From: Auanema rhodensis
Taxonomy: Eukaryota > Nematoda > Chromadorea > Rhabditida > Rhabditidae
DNA: 64,000 nt
Assembly (NCBI GenBank): GCA_964057225.1
Contig: OZ059894.1
Location: 5,084,001-5,148,000, forward strand
Reading direction: 5' to 3'
Part shown: positions 22,379 through 33,337 of the stretch, piece after piece
How the letters are laid out: each line of letters begins with the position of its first letter
Numbering within the stretch: the stretch's first letter is position 1
The notes under the pieces: model-generated
The model's input: only the letters and a program-made list of their open reading frames with translations
Databases searched by the model: none
Told to the model about the DNA's origin: nothing
Program-made: the position numbers and the translations under genes

Positions 22379-25234
22379 TTAAAAATCATTTAAAATAACA
22401 GATAGGTGTTTTCTGAAGCTGGAGGTGTTTCTCAGTTGAATGATGTTTTCAGGAAGAGCGTTCCAGATTTGAATAGCTCTGTATTCAATTCCAGTTCTTG
22501 TTTCGCTTCTCCAAAGATCAGGATATTCAACATTCCATAGATGCCTACGAAGTGAATGTGCGTAGTGCTTGATAGTAAAAAAATTAAGGCTGTTTTCTGG
22601 AATGTTTTTAGTTATCTGATTGTGATAGAAGACGAGATCAATTAACAGTCTTCTAAAAGATAGTTCCTTAGCTCCAAGAAACAATAGCTGGTTTTTGTAA
22701 TCCAAAGCTATTTCGGCTCTCTTAAAAATAGCGTTCAAGAACTTTTTTTGTACGGACTCAATGCGTGCTTTATCTTTGTTATTTTGAGGGGACCATACAA
22801 CTGAGGCATATTCTAAAATAGGCCTGATATAGCAGCAAAACAGTTTAAACATCAAGGTAGGTGATCTTGAGTAAAAACAACGCAAGATAACACGACATTT
22901 GTGAGCAGCGATGTTAGAGATTCTATTTATATGGCTATTGAAAGAAAGATTATAGTCAGTACATACACCAAGATCTTTGTACGTTGTTACTGTGGCTAAC
23001 GAGATGTCGCCAAATTTGAAAATTGTGTTTAATCTTGATGTAGTAGTACTAGATATAATCATAACTTTAGATTTAGTAGTATTTACCTTCATACCGTTTA
23101 ATAGACACCAGTTTTTCAGGTTATCCAAGGCCAATTGTAAACTTACAGGATTAGTGCTGCTTAGTTTAAGATCATCCGCATAGAGAGTTGGATGCACGTC
23201 ATCGGGTAAGTTTGATGTGATGTCATTTATGTAAAATAGAAAAAGAAGTGGACCCAGAACTGTCCCTTGTGGAACTCCACAGGGCAAACGATTTGTGGCG
23301 GATAGAGAATAATTAACCAATACCGAGAAGGATCTATCAGTAATGAAATTTTTGAGAAAGGAGTGAATACAGCCGTCGATACCAATTGATTTTAGTTTAG
23401 TTAAAAGAACAGAATGATTTATAAGATCGAAAGCCTTGGAGAAGTCAATGAAGGCAACATAAACAGGTCTTTTCTTGTCCACTGAAGATCTCCAGAGTAC
23501 ATGACTACTAAGAATTGCCGATACAGTATTGCGTTTTGGAAGAAAAGCAAACTGATTAGGTGAAATACAGCCGGAGGAAATACCAAAATCAAGAAGAGGT
23601 GAACGGAGAAGACGTTCAAAAACTTTAGACAGACTGGATGTGAGAGAAATAGGGCGATAATTAACCGGGTTTGAAGAAAGCCCTGATTTGAGAACAGGAC
23701 GAATCCATGCTGTTTTCCAGTCAGCAGGGCAAGAGGAAGAAATAAGAAGATTGTGAAAGACAAAGGCTAGAGGCTGAGAAATAGTAGAAGCACAGTTTTT
23801 TAGGAAAAAATAAGGAATTCCGTCCGGAGAGGTTGATACCCGGAGAGGTAACTGACAGAGAATTTTGTAGACGTTGAGAGGGGAAACATCAATAAAATCG
23901 ATGATACCAGAAGAAGGGGAAACAGGAGCATGTGCTGAAGAGATAGAAAGAGGGTGGACAGAGAAGGTACTGGCAAAGATAGAAGCTTTGTCAGAATCAG
24001 ACGAGACAGAATTATTATCTATTTTGAGATCAGGGATATCTGAAGTGTTGCCGCCCAGACGAGTTCTGCAGAAACGGTAAAAAAGTTTTGAATTGTTATA
24101 GTTAGCAATACGTTCCTCTTCAGAAGCCAATATATTCTTGATGAGTTTATCAAGGGAAAGAGATAGTTTTTTACGGCGGGATTCATCATGATGATGATAA
24201 GAGGAACTAAGTTTGTTTATGTGAGAAGAGAGTTTTAAAATATCTCGGTCAATCTTCTTTTTTCTTCTTTCTTGTTTCCTGGGTACGCAGCAATCAATGA
24301 CCGAGTGAAGAATGTGAATAAATTTGGAATAAGAGTCTAAAGGAGTGAGACCGGAAAGATGACTAGCAAAATCAATGTTGGCTAGTCTATGGTTGATGAG
24401 GTTGTAATCGGCAGCTTGAAAATTACGATTAGAAAACATAGGAAGTGTTGCTGGGGAAGAAATATCGGAAGAGTTGATTGCAGTAGCTAGCTGAGAAGTG
24501 TCTGAAACAATATGGAAGACAACAGAATGATGATCCGAGGAACCGAGGGGAGAAGAACGAGCTATGTTGACTACACTAGATATGTTATCCGTGATAACAT
24601 AATCGAGAATGTTCTTGCCTCTGGTAGGGAACTTTACTAACTGATAAGAACAGCAGTCATTGAGAAATTGAAGAATAGATTTACTAGAGGAGCAAGGTTG
24701 TGAGCAAATACCGAGATCCCAATTAATTTTAGGGAAATTAAGATCGCCTGTTAGAAAGAACGATCGTCTAGAAATTTGTTTACGAAGATCAGAAAGAAAA
24801 AGAATGAAATCTGAATGAGACGCTGTTGGAGGACGATAACACAATGAAAAAACAGCATTGAGTGAAGGAATGAGTAAGTTAATAAATTGTATGGAAGATT
24901 GAGGGGAAGAGCAGGAAAGGAGACAGACTTTGACATGACTTTTCACATAGAGGACAACGCCACCACCACGTGAAAGACACCTATCGGCTCTAAAAATAGA
25001 GTAAGTATCTTTGCACGGGAGTAGGTAGGAATCGAACTCTGGAAAAAGCCAAGATTCTGATATAGCAATTATATCAGGAGAGGATAGGGAAATAACATGA
25101 GATAGTGAATGAAGTTTGTTTAGGATGGATCGTGCATTAAAACACTGAACTGAGAAGCTGGTAGGGTTAGCAGAGACAAGAGGGGTTGAGGACGAGACAA
25201 TGTTAACGAAAGGACATTTTGTCAGACGCGACAC
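22379..25234 (-). CDS. LINE ORF2: endonuclease and reverse transcriptase (951 codons)
   Basis: The replication protein of the LINE: it nicks the target DNA and reverse-transcribes the element RNA at the nick. Residues about 28-240 are an APE-type endonuclease with N33, E60 in ISESW, TGDLN (162-166), D211 in ILDYV and SDHH (233-236). The reverse transcriptase spans about 500-760: NYRPISL (525-531), FIDFSKAFD (595-603), GVPQGTVLGPLLFLFYIND (653-671), catalytic YADD (685-688) and YKDLGV (752-757). A C-terminal region ends in RRHLW and WNALPENI, as in CR1/Jockey proteins. All expected catalytic residues are present and no stop interrupts the frame. The first codon used here is GTG. The open frame begins after a TGA ending at 25250, and the first in-frame ATG is residue 266, inside the protein, so the true start or a frameshift from ORF1 is unresolved. 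It overlaps ORF1 in the +1 frame. Confidence 0.92.
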   Translation of the reverse strand: MSRLTKCPFVNIVSSSTPLVSANPTSFSVQCFNARSILNKLHSLSHVISLSSPDIIAISESWLFPEFDSYLLPCKDTYSIFRADRCLSRGGGVVLYVKSHVKVCLLSCSSPQSSIQFINLLIPSLNAVFSLCYRPPTASHSDFILFLSDLRKQISRRSFFLTGDLNFPKINWDLGICSQPCSSSKSILQFLNDCCSYQLVKFPTRGKNILDYVITDNISSVVNIARSSPLGSSDHHSVVFHIVSDTSQLATAINSSDISSPATLPMFSNRNFQAADYNLINHRLANIDFASHLSGLTPLDSYSKFIHILHSVIDCCVPRKQERRKKKIDRDILKLSSHINKLSSSYHHHDESRRKKLSLSLDKLIKNILASEEERIANYNNSKLFYRFCRTRLGGNTSDIPDLKIDNNSVSSDSDKASIFASTFSVHPLSISSAHAPVSPSSGIIDFIDVSPLNVYKILCQLPLRVSTSPDGIPYFFLKNCASTISQPLAFVFHNLLISSSCPADWKTAWIRPVLKSGLSSNPVNYRPISLTSSLSKVFERLLRSPLLDFGISSGCISPNQFAFLPKRNTVSAILSSHVLWRSSVDKKRPVYVAFIDFSKAFDLINHSVLLTKLKSIGIDGCIHSFLKNFITDRSFSVLVNYSLSATNRLPCGVPQGTVLGPLLFLFYINDITSNLPDDVHPTLYADDLKLSSTNPVSLQLALDNLKNWCLLNGMKVNTTKSKVMIISSTTTSRLNTIFKFGDISLATVTTYKDLGVCTDYNLSFNSHINRISNIAAHKCRVILRCFYSRSPTLMFKLFCCYIRPILEYASVVWSPQNNKDKARIESVQKKFLNAIFKRAEIALDYKNQLLFLGAKELSFRRLLIDLVFYHNQITKNIPENSLNFFTIKHYAHSLRRHLWNVEYPDLWRSETRTGIEYRAIQIWNALPENIIQLRNTSSFRKHLSVILNDF

Positions 25235-25249
25235 GTTGAGATGCAGGGT
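25203..25249 (-). other. ORF1/ORF2 overlap, possible +1 recoding or reinitiation window
   Basis: Both frames are open across this 47-nt stretch, between the TGA that closes the ORF2 frame upstream and the ORF1 TAA (25205-25203). ORF2 lies in the +1 frame relative to ORF1. No ATG in the ORF2 frame exists here. Near-cognate codons in frame are CTG (25246 and 25225), GTG (25234) and ATT just past the ORF1 stop. Some LINEs translate ORF2 by termination-reinitiation at an AUG overlapping the stop; that arrangement is absent here. Confidence 0.6.
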
Positions 25250-26270
25250 TCATGCTAACAGACCTGGTTATTTGATCTGAGGTTAACTTTGCAGATCGTG
25301 GTGGATTTTTGCGTCGTCTTGGGCTAACAGAAGAACGTTTATCTTTCGACGTGCGATTCTGTCTATCCTTCGATCGGCTTAATCTACCAGATTTACAAGG
25401 GGGGCTAGATAAAAGAATTGGAGACGTGAGTGTTTGAGAGTGTGGTGTTAATAAAGGAGCAGTGTGAAGGCATGGTGATTTGGGAGTTTGGTTACAAGCA
25501 GGGACAGGAGCTATTTGGGAATTTGGAGAATCGGTCGAATTACGGAAAACTTCAATGAGTCGGAGATCTCGTACCAAAAAGACGGACTTAGTGTTGTTTT
25601 TATTTTTTTCTTTAGCTTCCTCACGAAGGTTCTTTTCCAGTTGAATTTCAAAAGGAAGATAGTCGCGACGTATGAAAGTTTTGGATAAAGATTCAAAACA
25701 TTTAGTTTTATTCGTTTTGATAGATGTCATAATTTTATCACGCAATTCAACCGATGGACACGTGATGATGAGTGGACCGGGAGATTTAGATTTGAGGATA
25801 CAGCGTGCAATAGTTATTTGATTAGTATTGATCAGACTAGACAAAGTAGCGTCGTTGGATTTTTCAATGACCAGTTTAAGTAAAGAAGTAGGGTCAGAAG
25901 GTAAATCCGAGGAAGAGACCGGTACACGGAACCAGAGTGCTCTCTTACATCGATAATCATACTTTGTCTCTTCTGATCTAATTTTTTGAATTTGACATGC
26001 AACATTGGAGGAAGAGAGCAAAGAGGGTGAATTTGAGAGTGTGTTAGTACTGGTGAGAGAAAGTTGAGCTAACTTTTTCTCTAACTTTTCGAAACGAGAT
26101 TTGAAATCGGTTTCTATAAAAGTTATACGGGAGTCATGCTTTGCAACTGCGGTTTTAATACTACTGAGCTCATTTTTTATTTGTACTGATAATTCAGCAA
26201 AAGAATTATGTAGGGAGTCAGAAAGTGATTCGAGAGCAGTAGTAAGAAACTCGTTAGTTACGGGAGACAT
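25203..26270 (-). CDS. LINE ORF1: RNA-binding, coiled-coil protein (355 aa)
   Basis: Probable nucleic-acid chaperone that coats the LINE RNA. Residues about 10-72 have the spacing of an amphipathic coiled coil (ELSVQIKNELSSIKTAV, FEKLEKKLAQLSL). Residues about 105-245 resemble the RRM plus C-terminal domain arrangement of LINE ORF1 proteins: KRALWFRVPV, then PLIITCPSVELRDKIM, then FIRRDYLPFEIQLEKNLREE, AKEKNKNN and FLVRDLRLIEV. A Ser/Pro-rich linker and a strongly basic Arg/Ser/Lys tail (about 295-330) follow. No CCHC zinc knuckle is seen. The start is an ATG preceded in frame by a TAA. The last 47 nt overlap the open frame of ORF2. Assignment rests on position and domain pattern, not on a database match. 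Confidence 0.82.
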   Translation of the reverse strand: MSPVTNEFLTTALESLSDSLHNSFAELSVQIKNELSSIKTAVAKHDSRITFIETDFKSRFEKLEKKLAQLSLTSTNTLSNSPSLLSSSNVACQIQKIRSEETKYDYRCKRALWFRVPVSSSDLPSDPTSLLKLVIEKSNDATLSSLINTNQITIARCILKSKSPGPLIITCPSVELRDKIMTSIKTNKTKCFESLSKTFIRRDYLPFEIQLEKNLREEAKEKNKNNTKSVFLVRDLRLIEVFRNSTDSPNSQIAPVPACNQTPKSPCLHTAPLLTPHSQTLTSPILLSSPPCKSGRLSRSKDRQNRTSKDKRSSVSPRRRKNPPRSAKLTSDQITRSVSMNPASQRVASDKMSFR

Positions 26271-26304
26271 AGTTAAGTGAAAGAGCAGAGAAAATAAAAA
26301 AAAA

Positions 26305-26320
26305 ATATATATATATATAT
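26305..26320. repeat. (AT)8 microsatellite
   Basis: Sixteen bases of alternating A and T, preceded by about ten A residues, 34 to 50 bp upstream of the ORF1 start. This is a simple repeat within the LINE leader. Confidence 0.9.
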
Positions 26321-26343
26321 GAAATAACAGGAAGAAAAGAAAA

Positions 26344-26420
26344 GAGAAGAAGAAAGTTGAAGAAAGATAAAAAAAAGAGAAGAAGAAAGTTGAAGAAAGA
26401 TAAAAAAAAGAGAAGAAGGA
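26344..26420. repeat. 33-bp purine-rich direct repeat in the LINE leader
   Basis: GAGAAGAAGAAAGTTGAAG begins at 26344 and again at 26377, with a truncated third copy from 26410 (GAGAAGAAGG). The tract is almost pure purine on the plus strand, a composition that can favour triplex formation; no function is claimed. Confidence 0.88.
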
Positions 26421-26493
26421 AAAAAAAAAGAGAGCGTACCTTGCAAAACCAGTCCGGCGTTATGGGATACAGAGAGACACGAGCAGGAGTCGA

Positions 26494-26648
26494 CAATCGC
26501 GGAATGAGGTCAAATCGCGGAGAGAGGTCAAATCGCGGAGAGAGGTCAAATCGCGGAGAGAGGTCAAATCGCGGAGAGAGGTCAAATCGCGGAGAGAGGT
26601 CAAATCGCGGAGAGGTCAAATCGCGGAGAGAGGTCAAATCGCGGAGAA
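26494..26648 (-). repeat. 18-bp tandem array at the LINE 5' end (9 copies)
   Basis: AATCGCGG on the plus strand starts at 26495, 26513, 26531, 26549, 26567, 26585, 26603, 26619 and 26637. Spacing is 18 bp, except one 16-bp step. The unit is far more GC-rich than its surroundings. Its position at the extreme 5' end of the LINE recalls the 5' monomer arrays that act as promoters in some LINE families, such as mouse L1. A promoter role here is inference. Each step includes GAGAG and AGGTCA (8 copies of AGGTCA, 26507-26636). Confidence 0.85.
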
Positions 26649-29600
26649 GTGATGTGCACTTGGTATGTAACTCGCTTCACGTGAAAGATAAAGAGATGCG
26701 GTTTTCAAAATTAGACTCTTCATGTCCATATTAGTCTAAAAACGAATTTTTATTGATATTGATGCATGGTAACCATGACTTTGAAATTTACGTGAACTTT
26801 AATTTATGCTTATTAAGTGTACACGTGATGTGCACTTGGTATGTAACTCGCTTCACGTGAAAGATAAAGAGATGCGGTTTTCAAAATTAGACTCTTCATG
26901 TCCATATTAGTCTAAAAACGAATTTTTATTGATATTGATGCATGGTAACCATGACTTTGAAATTTACGTGAACTTTAATTTATGCTTATTAAGTGTACAC
27001 GTGATGTGCACTTGGTATGTAACTCGCTTCACGTGAAAGATAAAGGGATGCGGTTTTCAAAATTAGATTCCTCATGTCCATATTAGTCTAAAAACAAATT
27101 TTTGTTGATATTGGTGGATGGTAACCATGACTTTCAAATTTACGTGAACTTTAATTTATGCTAATTAAGTGTACACGTGATGTGCACTTGGTATGTAACT
27201 CGCTTCAAGTGAAAGATAAAGAGATGCGGTTTTCAAAATTAGATTTCGCATGTCCATATTAGTCTAAAAACAAATTTTTATTGATATTGGTGCATGGTAA
27301 CCATGACTTTAAAATTTACGTGAACTTTAATTTATGCTAATTAAGTGTACACATGATGTGCACTTGGTATGTAACTCGCTTCACGTCAAAGATAAAGAGA
27401 TGCGGTTTTCAAAATTAGATTCCCCATGTCCATATTAGTCTAAAAACAAATTTTTATTGATATTGGTGCATGGTAACCATGACTTTGAAATTTACGTGAA
27501 CTTTAATTTATGCTAATTAAGTGTACACGTGATGTGCACTTGGTATGTAACTCGCTTCACGTGAAAGATGAAGAGATGCGGTTTTCAAAATTAGATTTCG
27601 CATGTCCATATTAGTCTAAAAACGAATTTTTATTGATATTGATGCATGGTAACCATGACTTTGAAATTTACGTGAACTTTAATTTATGCTAATTAAGTGT
27701 ACACGTGATGTGCACTTGGTATGTAACTCGCTTCACGTGGAAGATAAAGGGATGCGGTTTTCAAAATTAGATTCCCCATGTCCATATTAGTCTAAAAACA
27801 AATTTTTATTGATATTGGTGCATGGTAACCATGACTTTAAAATTTACGTGAACTTTAATTTATGCTAATTAAGTGTACACATGATGTGCACTTGGTATGT
27901 AACTCGCTTCACGTGAAAGATAAAGAGATGCGGTTTTCAAAATTAGATTCCTCATGTCCATATCAGTCTAAAAACAAATTTTTGTTGATATTGGTGGATG
28001 GTAACCATGACTTTCAAATTTACGTGAACTTCAATTTATGCTAATTAAGTGTACACGTGATGTGCACTTGGTATGTAACTCGCTTCAATTTAAAGATAAA
28101 GAGATGCGGTTTTCAAAATTAGATTTCGCATGTCCATATTAGTCTAAAAACAAATTTTTATTGATATTGGTGCATGGTAACCATGACTTTAAAATTTACG
28201 TGAACTTTAATTTATGCTAATTAAGTGAACACATGATGTGCACTTGGTATGTAACTCGCTTCACGTGAAAGATAAAGAGATGCGGTTTTCAAAATTAGAT
28301 TCCTCATGTCCATATTAGTCTAAAAACGAATTTTTATTGATATTGATGCATGGTAACCATGACTTTGAAATTTACGTGAACTTTAATTTATGCTAATTAA
28401 GTGTACACATGATGTGCACTTGGTATGTAACTCGCTTCACGTGAAAGATAAAGAGATGCGGTTTTCAAAATTAGATTTCGCATGTCCATATTAGTCTAAA
28501 AACAAATTTTTATTGATATTGGTGCATGGTAACCATGACTTTAAAATTTACGTGAACTTTAATTTATGCTAATTAAGTGAACACATGATGTGCACTTGGT
28601 ATGTAACTCGCTTCACGTGAAAGATGAAGAGATGCGGTTTCCAAAATTAGATTCCTCATGTCCATATTAGTCTAAAAACGAATTTTATTGATATTGATGC
28701 ATGGTAACCATGACTTTGAAATTTACGTGAACTTCAATTTATGCTTAATAAGTGTACACGTGATGTGCACTTGGTATGTAACTCGCTTCACGTGAAAGAT
28801 AAAGAGATGCGGTTTTCAAAATTAGATTCTTCATGTCCATATTAGTCTAAAAACGAATTTTTATTGATATTGATGCATGGTAACCATGACTTTGAAATTT
28901 ACGTGAACTTTAATTTATGCTTATTAAATGTACACGTGATGTGCACTTGGTATGTAACTCGCTTCACGTGAAAGATAAAGGGATGCGGTTTTCAAAATTA
29001 GATTCCTCATGTCCATATTAGACTAAAAACAAATTTTTGTTGATATTGGTGGATGGTAACCATGACTTTCAAATTTACGTGTACTTCAATTTATGCTAAT
29101 TAAGTGTACACGTGATGTGCACTTGGTATGTAACTCGCTTCACGTCAAAGATAAAGAGATGCGGTTTTCAAAATTAGATTCCCGATGTCCATATTAGTCT
29201 AAAAACAAATTTTTGTTGATATTGGTGGATGGTAACCATGACTTTCAAATTTACGTGAACTTTAATTTATGCTAATTAAGTGTACACGTGATGTGCACTT
29301 GGTACGTAATTCGCTTCAAGTCAAAGATAAAGAGATGCGGTTTTCAAAATTAGATTTTCCATGTCCATATTAGTCTAAAAACAATTTTTTATTAATATTG
29401 GTGCATGGTAACCATGACTTTAAAATTTACGTGAACTTTAATTTATGCTAATTAAGTGTACACGTGATGTGCACTTGGTATGTAACTCGCTTCAAGTGAA
29501 AGATAAAGAGATGCGGTTTTCAAAATTAGATTTCGCATGTCCATATTAGTCTAAAAACAAATTTTTATTGATATTGGTGCATGGTAACCATGACTTTAAA

Positions 29601-32600
29601 ATTTACGTGAACTTTAATTTATGCTAATTAAGTGAACACATGATGTGCACTTGGTATGTAACTCGCTTCACGTGAAAGATAAAGAGATGCGGTTTTCAAA
29701 ATTAGATTCCTCATGTCCATATTAGTCTAAAAACGAATTTTTATTGATATTGATGCATGGTAACCATGACTTTGAAATTTACGTGAACTTTAATTTATGC
29801 TTATTAAGTGTACACGTGATGTGCACTTGGTATGTAACTCGCTTCACGTGAAAGATAAAGGGATGCGGTTTCCAAAATTAGATTCCTCATGTCCATATTA
29901 GTCTAAAAACAAATTTTTGTTGATATTGGTGGATGGTAACCATGACTTTCAAATTTACGTGTACTTCAATTTATGCTAATTAAGTGTACACGTGATGTGC
30001 ACTTGGTATGTAACTCGCTTCACGTCAAAGATAAAGAGATGCGGTTTTCAAAATTAGATTCCCGATGTCCATATTAGTCTAAAAACAAATTTTTATTGAT
30101 ATTGGTGCATGGTAACCATGACTTTGAAATTTACGTGAACTTTAATTTATGCTAATTAAGTGTACACGTGATGTGCACTTGGTATGTAACTCGCTTCACG
30201 TCAAAGATAAAGAGATGCGGTTTTCAAAATTAGATTCCCGATGTCCATATTAGTCTAAAAACAAATTTTTGTTGATATTGGTGGATGGTAACCATGACTT
30301 TCAAATTTACGTGAACTTCAATTTATGCTAATTAAGTGTACACGTGATGTGCACTTGGTACGTAATTCGCTTCAAGTCAAAGATAAAGAGATGCGGTTTT
30401 CAAAATTAGATTTCCCATGTCCATATTAGTCTAAAAACAAATTTTTATTAATATTGGTGCATGGTAACCATGACTTTAAAATTTACGTGAACTTTAATTT
30501 ATGCTAATTAAGTGTACACGTGATGTGCACTTGGTATGTAACTCGCTTCAAGTGAAAGATAAAGAGATGCGGTTTTCAAAATTAGATTTCGCATGTCCAT
30601 ATTAGTCTAAAAACAAATTTTTATTGATATTGGTGCATGGTAACCATGACTTTAAAATTTACGTGAACTTTAATTTATGCTAATTAAGTGAACACATGAT
30701 GTGCACTTGGTATGTAACTCGCTTCACGTGAAAGATGAAGAGATGCGGTTTCCAAAATTAGATTCCTCATGTCCATATTAGTCTAAAAACAAATTTTTGT
30801 TGATATTGGTGGATGGTAACCATGACTTTCAAATTTACGTGAACTTTAATTTATGCTAATTAAGTGTACACATGATGTGCACTTGGTATGTAACTCGCTT
30901 CACGTCAAAGATAAAGAGATGCGGTTTTCAAAATTAGATTCCCCATGTCCATATTAGTCTAAAAACAAATTTTTATTAATATTGGTGCATGGTAACCATG
31001 ACTTTAAAATTTACGTGAACTTTAATTTATGCTAATTAAGTGTACACGTGATGTGCACTTGGTATGTAACTCGCTTCAAGTGAAAGATAAAGAGATGCGG
31101 TTTTCAAAATTAGATTCCCGTTGTCCATATTAGTCTAAAAACAAATTTTTGTTGATATTGGTGGATGGTAACCATGACTTTCAAATTTACGTGAACTTCA
31201 ATTTATGCTAATTAAGTGTACACGTGATGTGCACTTGGTACGTAATTCGCTTCAAGTCAAAGATAAAGAGATGCGGTTTTCAAAATTAGATTTCCCATGT
31301 CCATATTAGTCTAAAAACAAATTTTTATTAATATTGGTGCATGGTAACCATGACTTTAAAATTTACGTGAACTTTAATTTATGCTAATTAAGTGTACACG
31401 TGATGTGCACTTGGTATGTAACTCGCTTCAAGTGAAAGATAAAGAGATGCGGTTTTCAAAATTAGATTTCGCATGTCCATATTAGTCTAAAAACAAATTT
31501 TTATTAATATTGGTGCATGGTAACCATGACTTTAAAATTTACGTGAACTTTAATTTATGCTAATTAAGTGTACACGTGATGTGCACTTGGTATGTAATTC
31601 GCTTCAAGTCAAAGATAAAGAGATGCGGTTTTCAAAATTAGATTTCCCATGTCCATATTAGTCTAAAAACAAATTTTTATTAATATTGGTGCATGGTAAC
31701 CATGACTTTAAAATTTACGTGAACTTTAATTTATGCTAATTAAGTGAACACATGATGTGCACTTGGTATGTAACTCGCTTCACGTGAAAGATGAAGAGAT
31801 GCGGTTTCCAAAATTAGATTCCTCATGTCCATATTAGTCTAAAAACAAATTTTTGTTGATATTGGTGGATGGTAACCATGACTTTCAAATTTACGTGAAC
31901 TTTAATTTATGCTAATTAAGTGTACACATGATGTGCACTTGGTATGTAACTCGCTTCACGTCAAAGATAAAGAGATGCGGTTTTCAAAATTAGATTCCCC
32001 ATGTCCATATTAGTCTAAAAACAAATTTTTATTAATATTGGTGCATGGTAACCATGACTTTAAAATTTACGTGAACTTTAATTTATGCTAATTAAGTGTA
32101 CACGTGATGTGCACTTGGTATGTAACTCGCTTCAAGTGAAAGATAAAGAGATGCGGTTTTCAAAATTAGATTCCCGATGTCCATATTAGTCTAAAAACAA
32201 ATTTTTGTTGATATTGGTGGATGGTAACCATGACTTTCAAATTTACGTGAACTTCAATTTATGCTAATTAAGTGTACACGTGATGTGCACTTGGTACGTA
32301 ATTCGCTTCAAGTCAAAGATAAAGAGATGCGGTTTTCAAAATTAGATTTCCCATGTCCATATTAGTCTAAAAACAAATTTTTATTAATATTGGTGCATGG
32401 TAACCATGACTTTAAAATTTACGTGAACTTTAATTTATGCTAATTAAGTGTACACGTGATGTGCACTTGGTATGTAACTCGCTTCAAGTGAAAGATAAAG
32501 AGATGCGGTTTTCAAAATTAGATTTCGCATGTCCATATTAGTCTAAAAACAAATTTTTATTGATATTGGTGCATGGTAACCATGACTTTAAAATTTACGT

Positions 32601-33337
32601 GAACTTTAATTTATGCTAATTAAGTGAACACATGATCTGCACTTGGTATGTAACTCGCTTCACGTGAAAGATGAAGAGATGCGGTTTCCAAAATTAGATT
32701 CCTCATGTCCATATTAGTCTAAAAACAAATTTTTGTTGATATTGGTGGATGGTAACCATGACTTTCAAATTTACGTGAACTTTAATTTATGCTAATTAAG
32801 TGTACACATGATGTGGACTTGGTATGTAACTCGCTTCACGTCAAAGATAAAGAGATGCGGTTTTCAAAATTAGATTCCCCATGTCCATATTAGTCTAAAA
32901 ACAAATTTTTATTAATATTGGTGCATGGTAACCATGACTTTAAAATTTACGTGAACTTCAATTTATGCTAATTAAGTGTACACGTGATGTGCACTTGGTA
33001 CGTAATTCGCTTCAAGTCAAAGATAAAGAGATGCGGTTTTCAAAATTAGATTTCCCATGTCCATATTAGTCTAAAAACAAATTTTTATTAATATTGGTGC
33101 ATGGTAACCATGACTTTAAAATTTACGTGAACTTTAATTTATGCTAATTAAGTGTACACGTGATGTGCACTTGGTATGTAACTCGCTTCAAGTGAAAGAT
33201 GAAGAGATGCGGTTTCCAAAATTAGATTCCTCATGTCCATATTAGTCTAAAAACAAATTTTTATTGATATTGGTGCATGGTAACCATGACTTTAAAATTT
33301 ACGTGAACTTTAATTTATGCTAATTAAGTGAACACAT

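Larger units (their letters stand above)
26271..26493 (-). other. LINE 5' leader: pyrimidine-rich sense strand with simple repeats
   Basis: This sequence lies between the 18-bp array and the ORF1 start. On the plus strand it reads as purine-rich DNA (GAAGAAAG runs), so the LINE sense strand is C/T-rich. It contains an A-run and an alternating AT tract (26305-26320) close to the ORF1 ATG, and a 33-bp direct duplication (26344-26376 and 26377-26409, then a partial copy). The part at 26440-26493 is less repetitive. Frames of about 125 codons on both strands here are products of the simple repeats. Confidence 0.75.
21893..26648 (-). mobile_element. Near-full-length non-LTR retrotransposon (LINE, CR1/Jockey-like) inserted in satellite B
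   Basis: A 4,756-bp minus-strand element bounded on both sides by satellite B. It has a 5' tandem array, a leader, an ORF1 and an ORF2 with no internal stop, and a 3' UTR. There are no LTRs, no integrase and no RNase H domain after the reverse transcriptase. The family call rests on the APE-type endonuclease, the reverse transcriptase motifs and a C-terminal region like those of CR1 and Jockey ORF2s; the exact clade was not determined. The flanks reconstitute a satellite monomer with only GT (21891-21892 and 26649-26650) possibly duplicated. The 3' end has no poly(A) tract. The long open ORFs suggest a young insertion. Confidence 0.92.

Noticed and set aside
22977-25696. Short frames inside the LINE on either strand (22977, 23419, 23874, 24751, 25488, 25511)
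   Set aside because: They overlap ORF1 or ORF2 in other frames and have no domain; shadows of the real genes.
21893-26648. LTR retrotransposon or endogenous virus
   Set aside because: No terminal repeats, protease, integrase or RNase H are seen; the endonuclease and the reverse transcriptase motifs are of the LINE type.
26254-26734. Open frames of 125-127 codons on both strands over the LINE 5' end
   Set aside because: They translate the 18-bp array and the purine-rich repeats; both 18 and 33 are multiples of three, so stops are avoided by repetition. One runs into satellite B.
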